In this document: in pieces, positions 49,511 to 57,554 of the stretch
Numbering within the stretch: position 1 is the stretch's first letter
Layout of the letters: every line of letters begins with the position of its first letter
Assembly (NCBI RefSeq): GCF_019801465.1
Contig: NZ_JAHVJA010000007.1
Location: forward strand, 1-64,000
DNA length: 64,000 nucleotides
Source of the DNA: Leisingera daeponensis
GTDB lineage: Bacteria > Pseudomonadota > Alphaproteobacteria > Rhodobacterales > Rhodobacteraceae
Direction of reading: 5' to 3'
Made by a program: the position numbers and the translations under genes
Notes under the pieces: model-generated
Seen by the model: the letters and a program-made list of their open reading frames with translations, nothing else
What the model was told of the DNA's origin: nothing
Databases searched by the model: none

Positions 49511-50494
49511 ATGACAGAGATGATGCGTGCCGTGGAGATCAGCAAACCCGGCGGGCCGGAGGTGCTGCAGCTGTGCCAGCGCCCGGTGCCGCAGCCGGGC
49601 CATGGCGAGGTGGTGATCAAGGTGGCCTATGCCGGCGTGAACCGCCCCGATGCGCTGCAGCGGGCCGGTGCCTATGATCCGCCCAAAGGTGCCAGCGACC
49701 TGCCGGGGCTGGAAGCCTCGGGGGAGGTGGTGGCCGTGGGCGCGGGGGTCAGCGGCATCGCGGCGGGCGACCAGGTCTGTGCGCTGCTGCCCGGCGGCGG
49801 CTATGCGGAGTTTGTCGCCACCCCGGCGGCGCATTGCCTGCCCGTGCCGGCAGGGCTGGACCTGAAACAGGCCGCCTGCCTGCCTGAGACCTTCTTTACC
49901 GTCTGGTCCAATGTCTTCGCCCGCGGCGGCCTGAAGGCCGGGGAGCGGTTCCTGGTGCATGGCGGCTCATCCGGCATTGGCACCACTGCGATCCAGCTGG
50001 CCAAGGCGTTCGGCGCGCGGGTGTTCGCGACCGCCGGGTCGAAGGAGAAATGCCAGGCCTGTCTGGATCTGGGCGCGGAGCGGGCGATCAACTACCGTGA
50101 CGAGGATTTCGTCAAGGTGATGCGGGACGAAGGCGGCGCCGACCTGGTGCTGGACATGGTCGGCGGCGACTACATTCCCCGCAACGTCAAGGCGATGGCC
50201 GAGGACGGGCGGCTGGTGCAGATCGCCTTTCTGCAAGGCCCGAAGGTGGAGCTGAATTTTGCCCTGATGATGGTGAAGCGGCTGACGCTGACCGGTTCGA
50301 CCCTGCGCCCGCAAAGCGATCTGGCCAAGGCGCAGATTGCCCGGGATCTGCGCGAGGCGGTCTGGCCCCTGTTGGAGGCGGGCAGGGTGGCGCCGGTGAT
50401 GGACAGCGAATTTGCGCTGGCGGATGCGGCAGCTGCGCACGCCCGGATGGAAAGCTCCGGCCATATCGGCAAGATCGTCTTGAAGGTGGGCTGA
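49511..50494 (+). CDS. NAD(P)H quinone oxidoreductase (zinc-free MDR, PIG3/QorB type)
   Basis: 327 residues. MTEMMRAVEISKPGGPEVLQL starts a GroES-like domain with AYAGVNRPDALQRAGAYDPPKG and LPGLEASGEVVAVG, then the Rossmann domain with FLVHGGSSGIGTTAIQLAKAFGARVFATAGSKEK (GGxGxxA variant). No zinc ligands occur, as expected of the quinone-oxidoreductase branch, which makes hydroquinones or reduces enones with NADPH. The ATG at 49511 follows AGGAGG. A strong terminator follows. No regulator is adjacent. Confidence 0.9.
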   Translation: MTEMMRAVEISKPGGPEVLQLCQRPVPQPGHGEVVIKVAYAGVNRPDALQRAGAYDPPKGASDLPGLEASGEVVAVGAGVSGIAAGDQVCALLPGGGYAEFVATPAAHCLPVPAGLDLKQAACLPETFFTVWSNVFARGGLKAGERFLVHGGSSGIGTTAIQLAKAFGARVFATAGSKEKCQACLDLGAERAINYRDEDFVKVMRDEGGADLVLDMVGGDYIPRNVKAMAEDGRLVQIAFLQGPKVELNFALMMVKRLTLTGSTLRPQSDLAKAQIARDLREAVWPLLEAGRVAPVMDSEFALADAAAAHARMESSGHIGKIVLKVG

Positions 50495-50518
50495 CGTCTC
50501 CGGGGCATTCAAATCAAA

Positions 50519-50545
50519 GGGCCGGCGGATGCGCCGGCCCTTTTC
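50519..50545 (+). terminator. Rho-independent terminator of the quinone oxidoreductase gene
   Basis: GGGCCGGC (50519-50526) pairs with GCCGGCCC (50533-50540) around GGATGC, followed by TTTTCC. It is 25 bp past the stop codon, and also lies just past the 3' end of the convergent DUF2189 gene. Confidence 0.88.
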
Positions 50546-50560
50546 CGTTGCGGCCCGGGG

Positions 50561-51418
50561 TTACGCCACTGCGCGCCGGTACAGATGCCAGGTCGCATGC
50601 CCCAGCACCGGAACCACGATGATCAGCCCGGCCAGGAAGGGGATTGAACCGACCACCAGAGCAACGCCGACGATCACGCCCCAGGTCATGCAGATGACCG
50701 GGTTCTTGCGCAGCACCTTGATCGAGGTGGCCACCGCGACCGGCAGGCCCACGTGGCGGTCCAGCAGCAGCGGAAAGGACACCAGGCTCATCGCCAGCGC
50801 GGCAAAGGCAAAACCCGCGCCCACGATGCCGCCGGTAATGGCCATGATCCAGCCTTCGCGGGTGGTGACCACGGCGGCGGCAAAGATGGCGATTGATTCC
50901 GGCGGCTCCGGCCCCAGGGTGCGGCTGTAGATCATGTCGGCCGCCACCAGCCAGACAATGAACAATGCCGCCAGATACAGCCCCAGCACCAGAATGGCGC
51001 CAAAGGCGGGCGAGCGGATGACGCCGAAGGCATCCACCCAGCGCGGCTCGAAGCCGGCTTCGCGGCGCTTGGACATCTCATACAGTCCGACTGCCGCGAC
51101 CGGCCCGAGGATCGCAAAGCCCATGATCATCGGCACGATCAGCGGCAGCAGGTTCATCGACAGGCTCATCACGATCAGCGCGATGCCGATCAGCGGATAG
51201 AACAGCACCAGGAACATCGCGTCGCTGCGGCAGGCAGCAAAATCCTCCAGCCCCGCGGCCAGGGAGTGAATAATGTCATCCATGCTGAGCGTGCGCGCCT
51301 TGGGCAGCTCCTTGACACCCTCGCTGCCCATTTCGCCGACGGTTTCGCTGATATGGTGCCCGGTGGTTTCTGCACCCTGCAGAAGCCAGCTGAGCGGGTT
51401 ACCGATTGTTTTTGCCAT
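50561..51418 (-). CDS. DUF2189 domain-containing membrane protein
   Basis: 285 residues. A soluble N-terminal region of about 60 residues is followed by six hydrophobic helices (AMFLVLFYPLIGIALIVMSLSM; LIVPMIMGFAILGPVAAVGLYEMSKRREAG; FGAILVLGLYLAALFIVWLVAADMIY; WIMAITGGIVGAGFAFAALAMSLVSFPLLLDRHVG; VICMTWGVIVGVALVVGSIPFLAGLIIVVPVLGHATWHLYRRAV). The GHATWHLYR end and FPLLLDRHVG are DUF2189 marks. Function unknown; often near cytochrome oxidase or stress genes elsewhere. The ribosome site GGAGGAAGC precedes the ATG. No operon partner is seen. Confidence 0.88.
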   Translation of the reverse strand: MAKTIGNPLSWLLQGAETTGHHISETVGEMGSEGVKELPKARTLSMDDIIHSLAAGLEDFAACRSDAMFLVLFYPLIGIALIVMSLSMNLLPLIVPMIMGFAILGPVAAVGLYEMSKRREAGFEPRWVDAFGVIRSPAFGAILVLGLYLAALFIVWLVAADMIYSRTLGPEPPESIAIFAAAVVTTREGWIMAITGGIVGAGFAFAALAMSLVSFPLLLDRHVGLPVAVATSIKVLRKNPVICMTWGVIVGVALVVGSIPFLAGLIIVVPVLGHATWHLYRRAVA

Positions 51419-51567
51419 GCGCTTCCTCCTTCTCGCTGACCAAAACGGAAGTGCCGTTCAGGCAGGGCCGGGCGCGGCACAGAAGTAAGTGTAGCACGAA
51501 ACAGGGCAAAGTCTGCTACACAGGCCGTTTATTGCCGCTTGAAGAGAACGGCGCCTGGCGGCGCCGG

Positions 51568-51707
51568 CCTCCGGTGGGAGTACTTGCAGAAAGATGAAGA
51601 GGCGGCGGCTTCGGCCGCGTCGCCTGGATAGTGTGTGGCAGTAGCGTCATCTTTCCCGAAATACTCCGGGGTGAATTGGCCGTGAGGCCAAGAGGGGCAG
51701 CGCCCCT
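51568..51707. repeat. Composite inverted intergenic repeat with AGGGGC tail
   Basis: Left arm CCTCCGGTGGGAGTA...GAAAGATGAA (51568-51598) and right arm TCATCTTTCCCGAAATACTC (51647-51666) are inverted copies of the same motif family seen at 9199-9252. The right arm runs into a 40-nt block (51668-51707) identical to 19707-19746. It lies between the DUF2189 gene and the RNase T2 3' end. Confidence 0.82.
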
Positions 51708-51726
51708 GTCCGGCCGCCGCGCAGGG

Positions 51727-52371
51727 TCAGCGCACCGGCGCGAAGCGGGCGTCATTCAATGTGCAGTCCTTGATCACATCGCGTCCGCAGGGCACCGGGT
51801 TCAGTGACTTGGACAGGCAGATGCGGGCCTCCTGGATGGCGCCTTCGCGGCAGGTGATGGTCAGGCTGTCGCGTGATAGTGCCGGGTTTTCCTTGAGAAA
51901 CGCCTCCTCCACCACCGACGCGGGCAGGGTGACGGGTTTGTCCAGCTTGCGGAAGATGGCGGGGCGGGTGACGCCTGTGAAGGCCTCGCGCATCAGGGTG
52001 TAGTACTGGCGGGCGCTGAGACCGGAGCAGGTGCCGTGTTTCTTCCACTGGTGCCAGGCGAGGCCTGCGCTGCCCATGATGTCCGCCATCTGGCGGCTCA
52101 TCGCCCGGCTTGGCGGCGCCTCGGCGCTGCGGCAGTAGCTGGGCCAGCCGCGGTGGTATTGCGGCCAGAGCCCGTGCAGGGTCCAGCCGTAGTCATGCCG
52201 GGCATCGCACTGGTCTGCATTGCGGGCGTCTCCCTCCAGCGCGCACCAGTTCGGCGACCAGCTGAGCGCCAGAACATAGTAGTCGAACTCTCCGGCCGGC
52301 TCGCCCTCAGCAGCCGCAAGCGTGGCAAATCCGGTCAAAACAGCCGCCAGGCCCAGCAATAACTTGCGCAT
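51727..52371 (-). CDS. Ribonuclease T2 family protein
   Basis: 214 residues. Signal peptide at about 1-21 (MRKLLLGLAAVLTGFATLAAAE). The catalytic segments are WTLHGLWPQYHRGWPSYC (CAS I, catalytic His) and HQWKKHGTCSGLSARQYYTLM (CAS II, second His, Lys and Glu-like context). Cysteines around SYC, GTC and ITC fit the family disulfides. RNase T2 cuts single-stranded RNA with little base preference in the periplasm or medium, typically to salvage phosphate. Transcribed divergently from TrcR. The composite repeat begins right after its stop. Confidence 0.93.
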   Translation of the reverse strand: MRKLLLGLAAVLTGFATLAAAEGEPAGEFDYYVLALSWSPNWCALEGDARNADQCDARHDYGWTLHGLWPQYHRGWPSYCRSAEAPPSRAMSRQMADIMGSAGLAWHQWKKHGTCSGLSARQYYTLMREAFTGVTRPAIFRKLDKPVTLPASVVEEAFLKENPALSRDSLTITCREGAIQEARICLSKSLNPVPCGRDVIKDCTLNDARFAPVR

Positions 52372-52517
52372 TGGCCTCTTTCCTTATGAAATCAAGCCGA
52401 CTATATAGGGCTGAAGTTCCCCGACAACGGAAACCTGCCCCGGATCGCCGGGGACGCCATTTCAGGCGGCGGGAGAGATGTATCCGGGGATCAAAGGTGT
52501 TTTAAGGAGATGAGCAC

Positions 52518-53285
52518 ATGGCAAAACCGTTGATGGCCAAGGCAACCGCCGTGTGGCTGGTGGACAATACCACGATCAGCTTCAAGCAGATCGCGGATTT
52601 CGTGGGCATGCACGAGCTGGAAATCCAGGGCATCGCGGACGGCGAAGTGGCGGTAGGCGTCAAGGGCTTTGACCCGGTGGCCAACAACCAGCTGACCCAG
52701 GACGAGATCGACAAGGCGCAGAGCAACCCGCTGCACAAGCTGAAGCTCAAGTTCAATCCGGCTGCGGCCGGCGAGGAAAAGCGCCGCGGCCCGCGCTACA
52801 CCCCGCTGTCCAAGCGCCAGGACCGCCCCAACTCGATCCTGTGGCTGGTCAAGTTCCACCCGGAACTCAGCGACGGCCAGATCGCCAAGCTGGTGGGCAC
52901 CACCAAGCCGACCATCCAGTCGATCCGTGAGCGCACCCACTGGAACATCGCCAACATGCAGCCGATCGATCCGGTGGCACTGGGCCTTTGCAAACAGTCC
53001 GAGCTGGACGCGGCGGTGCAGAAGGCCGCGGCCAAGAAGGCAGCCGAAGGCGGCGTGATGAGCGACGACGAGCGCCGCAAGCTGGTCTCCACCGAGCAGT
53101 CGCTGGAGATGGAAGCCGAGCCGAAGATCCCGACCGCCATCGAGGGCCTGGAGACCTTCACCCTGGGCGGCGGCCTGAACGACGAGGACGAGAAGAAGGA
53201 AGAGGACGTCCTGGACGCCGACAGCTTCTTCAACCTGCCTGCGGGCGGTGAGGACGAGGATGACGACGAGGACAGCCGCTTCTGA
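52518..53285 (+). CDS. TrcR-type cell cycle regulator (DUF1013)
   Basis: 255 residues. MAKPLMAKATAVWLVDNTTISFKQIADFVGMHELEIQGIADGEVAVGVKGFDPV opens with the DUF1013 HTH region; RPNSILWLVKFHPELSDGQIAKLVGTTKPTIQSIRERTHWN is a second HTH-like part. The end is a long acidic tail (EDVLDADSF... EDEDDDEDSRF). In Caulobacter, TrcR is a cell-cycle transcription factor that associates with RNA polymerase; the family is alphaproteobacteria-specific and nearly always conserved. The ribosome site AAGGAGATGAGC precedes the ATG. It has its own terminator and is divergent from the RNase T2 gene. Confidence 0.92.
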   Translation: MAKPLMAKATAVWLVDNTTISFKQIADFVGMHELEIQGIADGEVAVGVKGFDPVANNQLTQDEIDKAQSNPLHKLKLKFNPAAAGEEKRRGPRYTPLSKRQDRPNSILWLVKFHPELSDGQIAKLVGTTKPTIQSIRERTHWNIANMQPIDPVALGLCKQSELDAAVQKAAAKKAAEGGVMSDDERRKLVSTEQSLEMEAEPKIPTAIEGLETFTLGGGLNDEDEKKEEDVLDADSFFNLPAGGEDEDDDEDSRF

Positions 53286-53337
53286 TCCGGAAGCTCCCGT
53301 CCCGGCTTGCCTGTTCGGCAGGCAATAGGAAGATCAT

Positions 53338-53379
53338 TAAAAAGCCGCAGATCCGATGCTCCGGATTTGCGGCTTTTTC
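53338..53379. terminator. Rho-independent terminator of trcR
   Basis: AAAAAGCCGCAGATCCG (from 53339) pairs with CGGATTTGCGGCTTTTT; the stem has one mismatch and a short ATGCTC loop. A runs lead into it and T runs follow, so it can work from both strands. 53 bp past the stop. Confidence 0.9.
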
Positions 53380-53608
53380 TGTTAGAATTGAGTCTCATCA
53401 ATACAAGATGTTGACTGTGCGGCGGCTGTTCGCGCAGCATGATGTTGCGGTGCAGCTGTGTTCCAGGCTGCCTGCAGGTTTGAGACGAGCGCGGCGCGCC
53501 TCTGGTACGGGGCGGTTCCGCGATGTGAAAGGTATGGCGTTTAGCGAGTGATGCCAGCGGTCCGGCCCCGGGAAGCCGGTTCGCGCAGGGTTGGCAGGAG
53601 TATTGGTT
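53380..53608. other. Promoter/leader region of the hybrid kinase
   Basis: 229 bp after the TrcR terminator. The left third is AT-richer (GTTAGAATTGAGTCTCATC near 53381) and the rest GC-rich. No RNA gene or ORF with coding character was recognised. A ribosome site GCAGGAG lies 9 bp before the kinase ATG. Confidence 0.4.
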
Positions 53609-55753
53609 ATGGACGCATCCGGGGGCGCGGCGCTTGGGGAAGGCTGCCGCTTGGATCTGGAGGAACTGGCCGCCGCAAGCGGCCGCGGGTTCTGCCAGGC
53701 ATTTGCAGATCAGCTGGCGCAGGGCGTTGGCGCCGATCTGGTCACCGTCAGCGGGCTGAAGGCCGGTAAAGCAGGGCATCTGAAGCTGGTGGCCAGCTGG
53801 TTCGACGGGTTGCAGCTGGGGGATTTCGAATATGACGCGCGCGGGGCCCCGTGCCTTGAAGTGGTGCAGGGCGGCCGGCCGCGGGTGGTCCCGGACCGGG
53901 TGCAGGAACTGTATCCGAAGGACTGGATGTTCACCGAGGAAAACATCAACGGTTATGCAGGTGTTCCCCTGAAGGATGCCGCAGGCGCGGTGGTCGGCCT
54001 GGTGCAGGCGGCCTGGCGCCAGGAGCCGGGCGCGGCGCTGGCGGCGGAAGCTGCCGCTGTCATGCAGCGGTTTGCGCCGCGGCTGGGGGCGGAGCTTGCC
54101 GGGCTGCAGACGGCCGCGGCGCTTTCAGCGCTGGCGCGGGGACCGGGCAGCCCTGCGCCGCGGGCAGCATTCCGGCAGCTGGCAGAACAGTTGCAGGCTG
54201 CTTTCCGGGTGCGGTCTGCCTTCATCGCCGAGCGCTGCGAAGACAACCCGGACAGGTTCCGGGTGCTGGCTGTCTGCGAGGGAGGGCAAGCCTCCGCGCT
54301 GTGCAAGGATGCTGTGGTGCCTTATGAGGGAACCCCGTGCGCCTTTCTGCATGAAGGGGAACCGTTTCTGGTGCCGGAGGGGCTGCTGGAAATGTTTCCG
54401 GCGCAGACGCATTTCCGGGCGCAAGGCTTGCAAGCTTATCTTGGGATTCCGCTGCGGGATGCGGAGGGGCAGCTCTTCGGCCATTTCGCGCTGCTGCATG
54501 ACCGCAAGATCGACCAGAGAGTCTCGAGAAGCGGCCTGAGTGCAGTGTTCGCCGGGCGGATTGCTCTGGAGTTGCGCCGCCGCCGGGCGGAGCGGCGGCG
54601 CCGTCAGGCGGAGCAGGCGCTGCTGCTGCGGCATAAGAGCGAAAGCCTGGGGCTGCTGGCGGGCACCATCGCGCATGAGTTCAACAACCTTCTGGCCTCA
54701 ATGCTGGGAAGCAGCGAGCTGGCGCTGGCGCATCTGGAGGCCGGTCATGCCGCGCAAGTGCATGTGCAGGCAGTGGAGGCTGGGCTGCAGGGCTCGGCCC
54801 GGCTGATGCGGCAGCTGCTGGGTTATGCCAGGGGCGGCGGCGCGCCGCGGCCGGAGCCGTGCGACCTGAACCTCATTGTCCGTGAGGCGCTGGCGCTGGT
54901 GCCGGCAGATTGCAAGCTGGGCAAGGCGGTGGTGCTCGATCTGGCAGAGGGGCCGCTGACGGCGCAGCTGGATCCGGTGCAGGCGGGCCAGCTGCTGATG
55001 CAGGCGGTTCTGAACGCGGTGGAGGCAATCGGGCCGGGCGCCGGCACCGTCACTGTCTCCACCCGGCGCAGCCGCCTGAGCGCGGCAGAGCGGCGGCAGC
55101 TGCTGAAAGGGCGCAGGATGCCCGCAGGCCCCTGTCTGCTGCTGGAGGTGCGTGACACCGGCGGCGGCATGGGGCGGGACACCGTCGCCCGGGTTTTCGA
55201 TCCCTTCTTCAGCACCAAGCCTGGCGGCCGGGGCCTCGGCCTGGCGGCGGCAATGGGAATCATCAGCAACCACCGCGGCGGGCTTATGGTGGAGAGCCAG
55301 GTGGGACGTGGCAGTGCCTTCCGTTTCTATTTCCCGGCCGGTGCGGCGGAAACCGGTCGGTCAGCGGTGGCCCCCGCCGGGCCTGTGCCGCGTGCAAACC
55401 AGACGCGCCGTATCCTAGTGGTCGACGACGAGGACACCGTGCGCCGGGCCGTCGCAGGCCTGCTGCAGCTGCGCGGCTGCAAGGTGGCTCAGGCCGATGG
55501 CTATGACGCGGCGCTTGCGCTGCTGCAGGCGCAGGGGCCGTTCGACGGCGCGGTCATCGACATGAGCATGCCGGGGCGCGGCGGCTGGGAGACGCTGGCG
55601 CGGCTGCTGCAGGTTCAGCCCGGCCTGAACGCGGTGATGATGAGCGGCTATGCCTTCAGCGCCGCGGAGGCGGGCTATCCGGAACTGCACGGCGTGCAGG
55701 TGCTGGACAAGCCTTTCACCAGAGAGAAGCTCTACAAGGCGCTGTTCCGGTAG
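53609..55753 (+). CDS. Soluble hybrid histidine kinase with two GAF domains and a receiver
   Basis: 714 residues with no membrane helix. Two GAF-like domains: about 10-160 (CRLDLEELAAASGRGFCQAFA, CLEVVQGGRPRVVPDRVQELYP, GYAGVPLKDAAG) and about 185-330 (YLGIPLRDAEGQLFGHFALLHD). Then HisKA (LLAGTIAHEFNNLLASMLGSS, phospho-His near 355), HATPase (NAVEAIG, LEVRDTGGGMG, GGRGLGLAAAMGI) and a C-terminal receiver (LVVDDEDTVRR, VIDMSMPGRGGW phospho-Asp, VLDKPFT with Lys). Both GAF domains carry the repeated EL-P-W/F loop, a sign of tandem duplication. Signals, partners and output are unknown; the receiver may pass phosphate to another protein. The ATG at 53609 follows GCAGGAG at a good distance. Confidence 0.9.
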   Translation: MDASGGAALGEGCRLDLEELAAASGRGFCQAFADQLAQGVGADLVTVSGLKAGKAGHLKLVASWFDGLQLGDFEYDARGAPCLEVVQGGRPRVVPDRVQELYPKDWMFTEENINGYAGVPLKDAAGAVVGLVQAAWRQEPGAALAAEAAAVMQRFAPRLGAELAGLQTAAALSALARGPGSPAPRAAFRQLAEQLQAAFRVRSAFIAERCEDNPDRFRVLAVCEGGQASALCKDAVVPYEGTPCAFLHEGEPFLVPEGLLEMFPAQTHFRAQGLQAYLGIPLRDAEGQLFGHFALLHDRKIDQRVSRSGLSAVFAGRIALELRRRRAERRRRQAEQALLLRHKSESLGLLAGTIAHEFNNLLASMLGSSELALAHLEAGHAAQVHVQAVEAGLQGSARLMRQLLGYARGGGAPRPEPCDLNLIVREALALVPADCKLGKAVVLDLAEGPLTAQLDPVQAGQLLMQAVLNAVEAIGPGAGTVTVSTRRSRLSAAERRQLLKGRRMPAGPCLLLEVRDTGGGMGRDTVARVFDPFFSTKPGGRGLGLAAAMGIISNHRGGLMVESQVGRGSAFRFYFPAGAAETGRSAVAPAGPVPRANQTRRILVVDDEDTVRRAVAGLLQLRGCKVAQADGYDAALALLQAQGPFDGAVIDMSMPGRGGWETLARLLQVQPGLNAVMMSGYAFSAAEAGYPELHGVQVLDKPFTREKLYKALFR

Positions 55754-55852
55754 TTGCATGGAACGGCGGGCTCCCGCGCCTGCGGCTGCCCCTGGCGGGG
55801 CCGCTTGGCAGCCTTGGGCCAGGCGCCGCGCAGGCGCGCGGCGCGGCGGGGC

Positions 55853-56740
55853 TTAGCCGGAAGGCGCCTGCTCCAGCAGCCAGGCCCGGACCCGCTCGAT
55901 CCGGCTGGTGCCGGTCTTGGCCTGCGGCGTCAGCAGGTAATAGGCGCTGGCAGGGGTGCAGCGGTGCGGGTGGGCGGGCACAAGCGTGCCTTCGGCCAGC
56001 TCGCGGGCCACCAGAAGCTCCGGCAGGATCGCCACGCCGTGGCCGTATTTCACCGCGTCGATCAGCATCTCGAACTGGCTGAACAGCGGGCCGGTGGGGC
56101 GGGCGGGCAGCGCTTCGCCCAGATCCCCGAACCAGATCTGCCAGCTGAGCGGCCTCGTGGTGTGCTGCAGCGCCGGGTGGTCGAGCAGGCGGGCGGCGTC
56201 CTGCAGCGGCGCCTCCAGCAGTCCGGGCGCGGCCACCGCCACCAGGGTTTCCGGCATCAGCAAATCGGCTCGGAAGCCGGGCCAGGGCGGATCACCCTGC
56301 ACGATGGCAAGGTCCACCAGGCTGGCATCCACCTGGGCATTGTCCAGATAGGTGATGGTGTTGACCGTCAGCCGCGGCTGCGCCTGCGCCAGCCGGGCCA
56401 GCTGCGGCATCAGCCAGCGGCTGCCGAGCGTCGGATAGGTGCCGATGTTGAGCGCGCCGTAAGGATTGTCGCGGGTGCGCAGCCGGTAGAACGCGGCCTC
56501 CAGCGCCTCCAGCAGCGGCGACAGCTCCTGCAGCAGCATCTCGCCTGCGCCGGTCAGCTGAACCCGCTGCCGTTCGCGTTTAAACAGGGTCTGGCCGGTC
56601 TGCGCCTCCAGCCCCTGGATCTGGCGGCTGAAGGCGCTTTGCGACAGGTTCATGGCGCGGGCGCCCTGGGCAAAGCTGCCGGAGCGGGCGGCGGCCTCGA
56701 AACACAGGAGAGCTGCAGTTGGCGGGATCTTGCGGCGCAT
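55853..56740 (-). CDS. LysR family transcriptional regulator (GcvA-like)
   Basis: 295 residues. MRRKIPPTAALLCFEAAARSGSFAQGARAMNLSQSAFSRQIQGLEAQTGQTLFKRERQRVQLT is the GcvA-type HTH, and the effector domain has LNIGTYPTLGSRWLMPQLARLAQAQPRLTVNTITY and DLAIVQGDPPWPGFRADLLMPETLVAV. GcvA-like LysR proteins often regulate amino acid metabolism. It is divergent from the dioxygenase-threonine aldolase pair (starts 137 bp apart), so it probably controls them. The kinase gene is convergent on the far side. Confidence 0.92.
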   Translation of the reverse strand: MRRKIPPTAALLCFEAAARSGSFAQGARAMNLSQSAFSRQIQGLEAQTGQTLFKRERQRVQLTGAGEMLLQELSPLLEALEAAFYRLRTRDNPYGALNIGTYPTLGSRWLMPQLARLAQAQPRLTVNTITYLDNAQVDASLVDLAIVQGDPPWPGFRADLLMPETLVAVAAPGLLEAPLQDAARLLDHPALQHTTRPLSWQIWFGDLGEALPARPTGPLFSQFEMLIDAVKYGHGVAILPELLVARELAEGTLVPAHPHRCTPASAYYLLTPQAKTGTSRIERVRAWLLEQAPSG

Positions 56741-56876
56741 GGGAATACCCTGCCACTTGTTGCGAATATTGCAACAAGCATTGCGAAGGACCGGCTTTAT
56801 CTGCGGCAGTCGGCCTGCAATGATGGCGCTGAATGCAACACCACTCACGAGCAGCACGAAGTTGGGAGCGCGCGGC

Positions 56877-57554
56877 ATGAGTTTTCTACCGCAGATCAAA
56901 GACGCCGATGTCGAGACCGTCAGCCAAGCCATGAAGACCATGCCCGAGTCCGCTTCGGTGGCGGAGTTTGTGCCCGGGCCGGGCATCCAGCGGCTGGAGC
57001 TGAGGTTTGACATCCAGCTGCTGCGGGAGGCGCTGGAAGAATGCCTGCGGCGCGAGGAGTTCATGGGCGGCCTGCAGGACCAGGGCTTTGCCGCGCTGCC
57101 GCTGACCCGGCGCCCGGGGCAGACGGAATGGACCGCCAATGATCTGTCAGGCCGGTACTGGCTGCGGGCGGATGACCGTTATGTCGAGGAGCCGCGCGAG
57201 GATCTGGTGCCGGAAGTGGACTTTTCCGAGTTCAATCCGAAGTTTGCCGGCACCTATTTCGAGCATGTGCACAGCGAACTTGCCAAGCGGTTTCCCATCG
57301 GGCGGACCCGGGTACTGTCGAAAGGACTCTACAACTGCAACTCCTGGCACCGCGACCCGGAGCCGCGGCTGCATATCCCGGTGCTTTCCAACCCCGGGTC
57401 GCTGTTCATCGTGAATCATCATGTCACCCACTTGCCAGCGGACGGGTCGGTGTATTTCACTGACACCCGCGGCTACCACACCGCATTGAACGGAGGCGAA
57501 ACCCGGCGCGTCCATATTGTGGCCGCGCTGGCATATGATCAGGTGACGGAATGA
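56877..57554 (+). CDS. Aspartyl/asparaginyl beta-hydroxylase-like 2-oxoglutarate dioxygenase
   Basis: 225 residues, cytosolic. The C-terminal part reads CNSWHRDPEPRLHIPVLSN, GYHTALNGGETRRVHIV: an HxD pair, a distal histidine and an arginine that fit the AspH/PF05118 type of non-heme Fe(II) dioxygenase, including the 'R.HIP' strand. The N-terminal half (IKDADVETVSQAMKTMPES to about 110) lacks family marks. The likely reaction is hydroxylation of an amino acid or peptide side chain using O2 and 2-oxoglutarate. Its last four bases (ATGA) overlap the threonine aldolase start, so the two products are made together; a divergent LysR gene faces them. The substrate is unknown. Confidence 0.78.
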   Translation: MSFLPQIKDADVETVSQAMKTMPESASVAEFVPGPGIQRLELRFDIQLLREALEECLRREEFMGGLQDQGFAALPLTRRPGQTEWTANDLSGRYWLRADDRYVEEPREDLVPEVDFSEFNPKFAGTYFEHVHSELAKRFPIGRTRVLSKGLYNCNSWHRDPEPRLHIPVLSNPGSLFIVNHHVTHLPADGSVYFTDTRGYHTALNGGETRRVHIVAALAYDQVTE

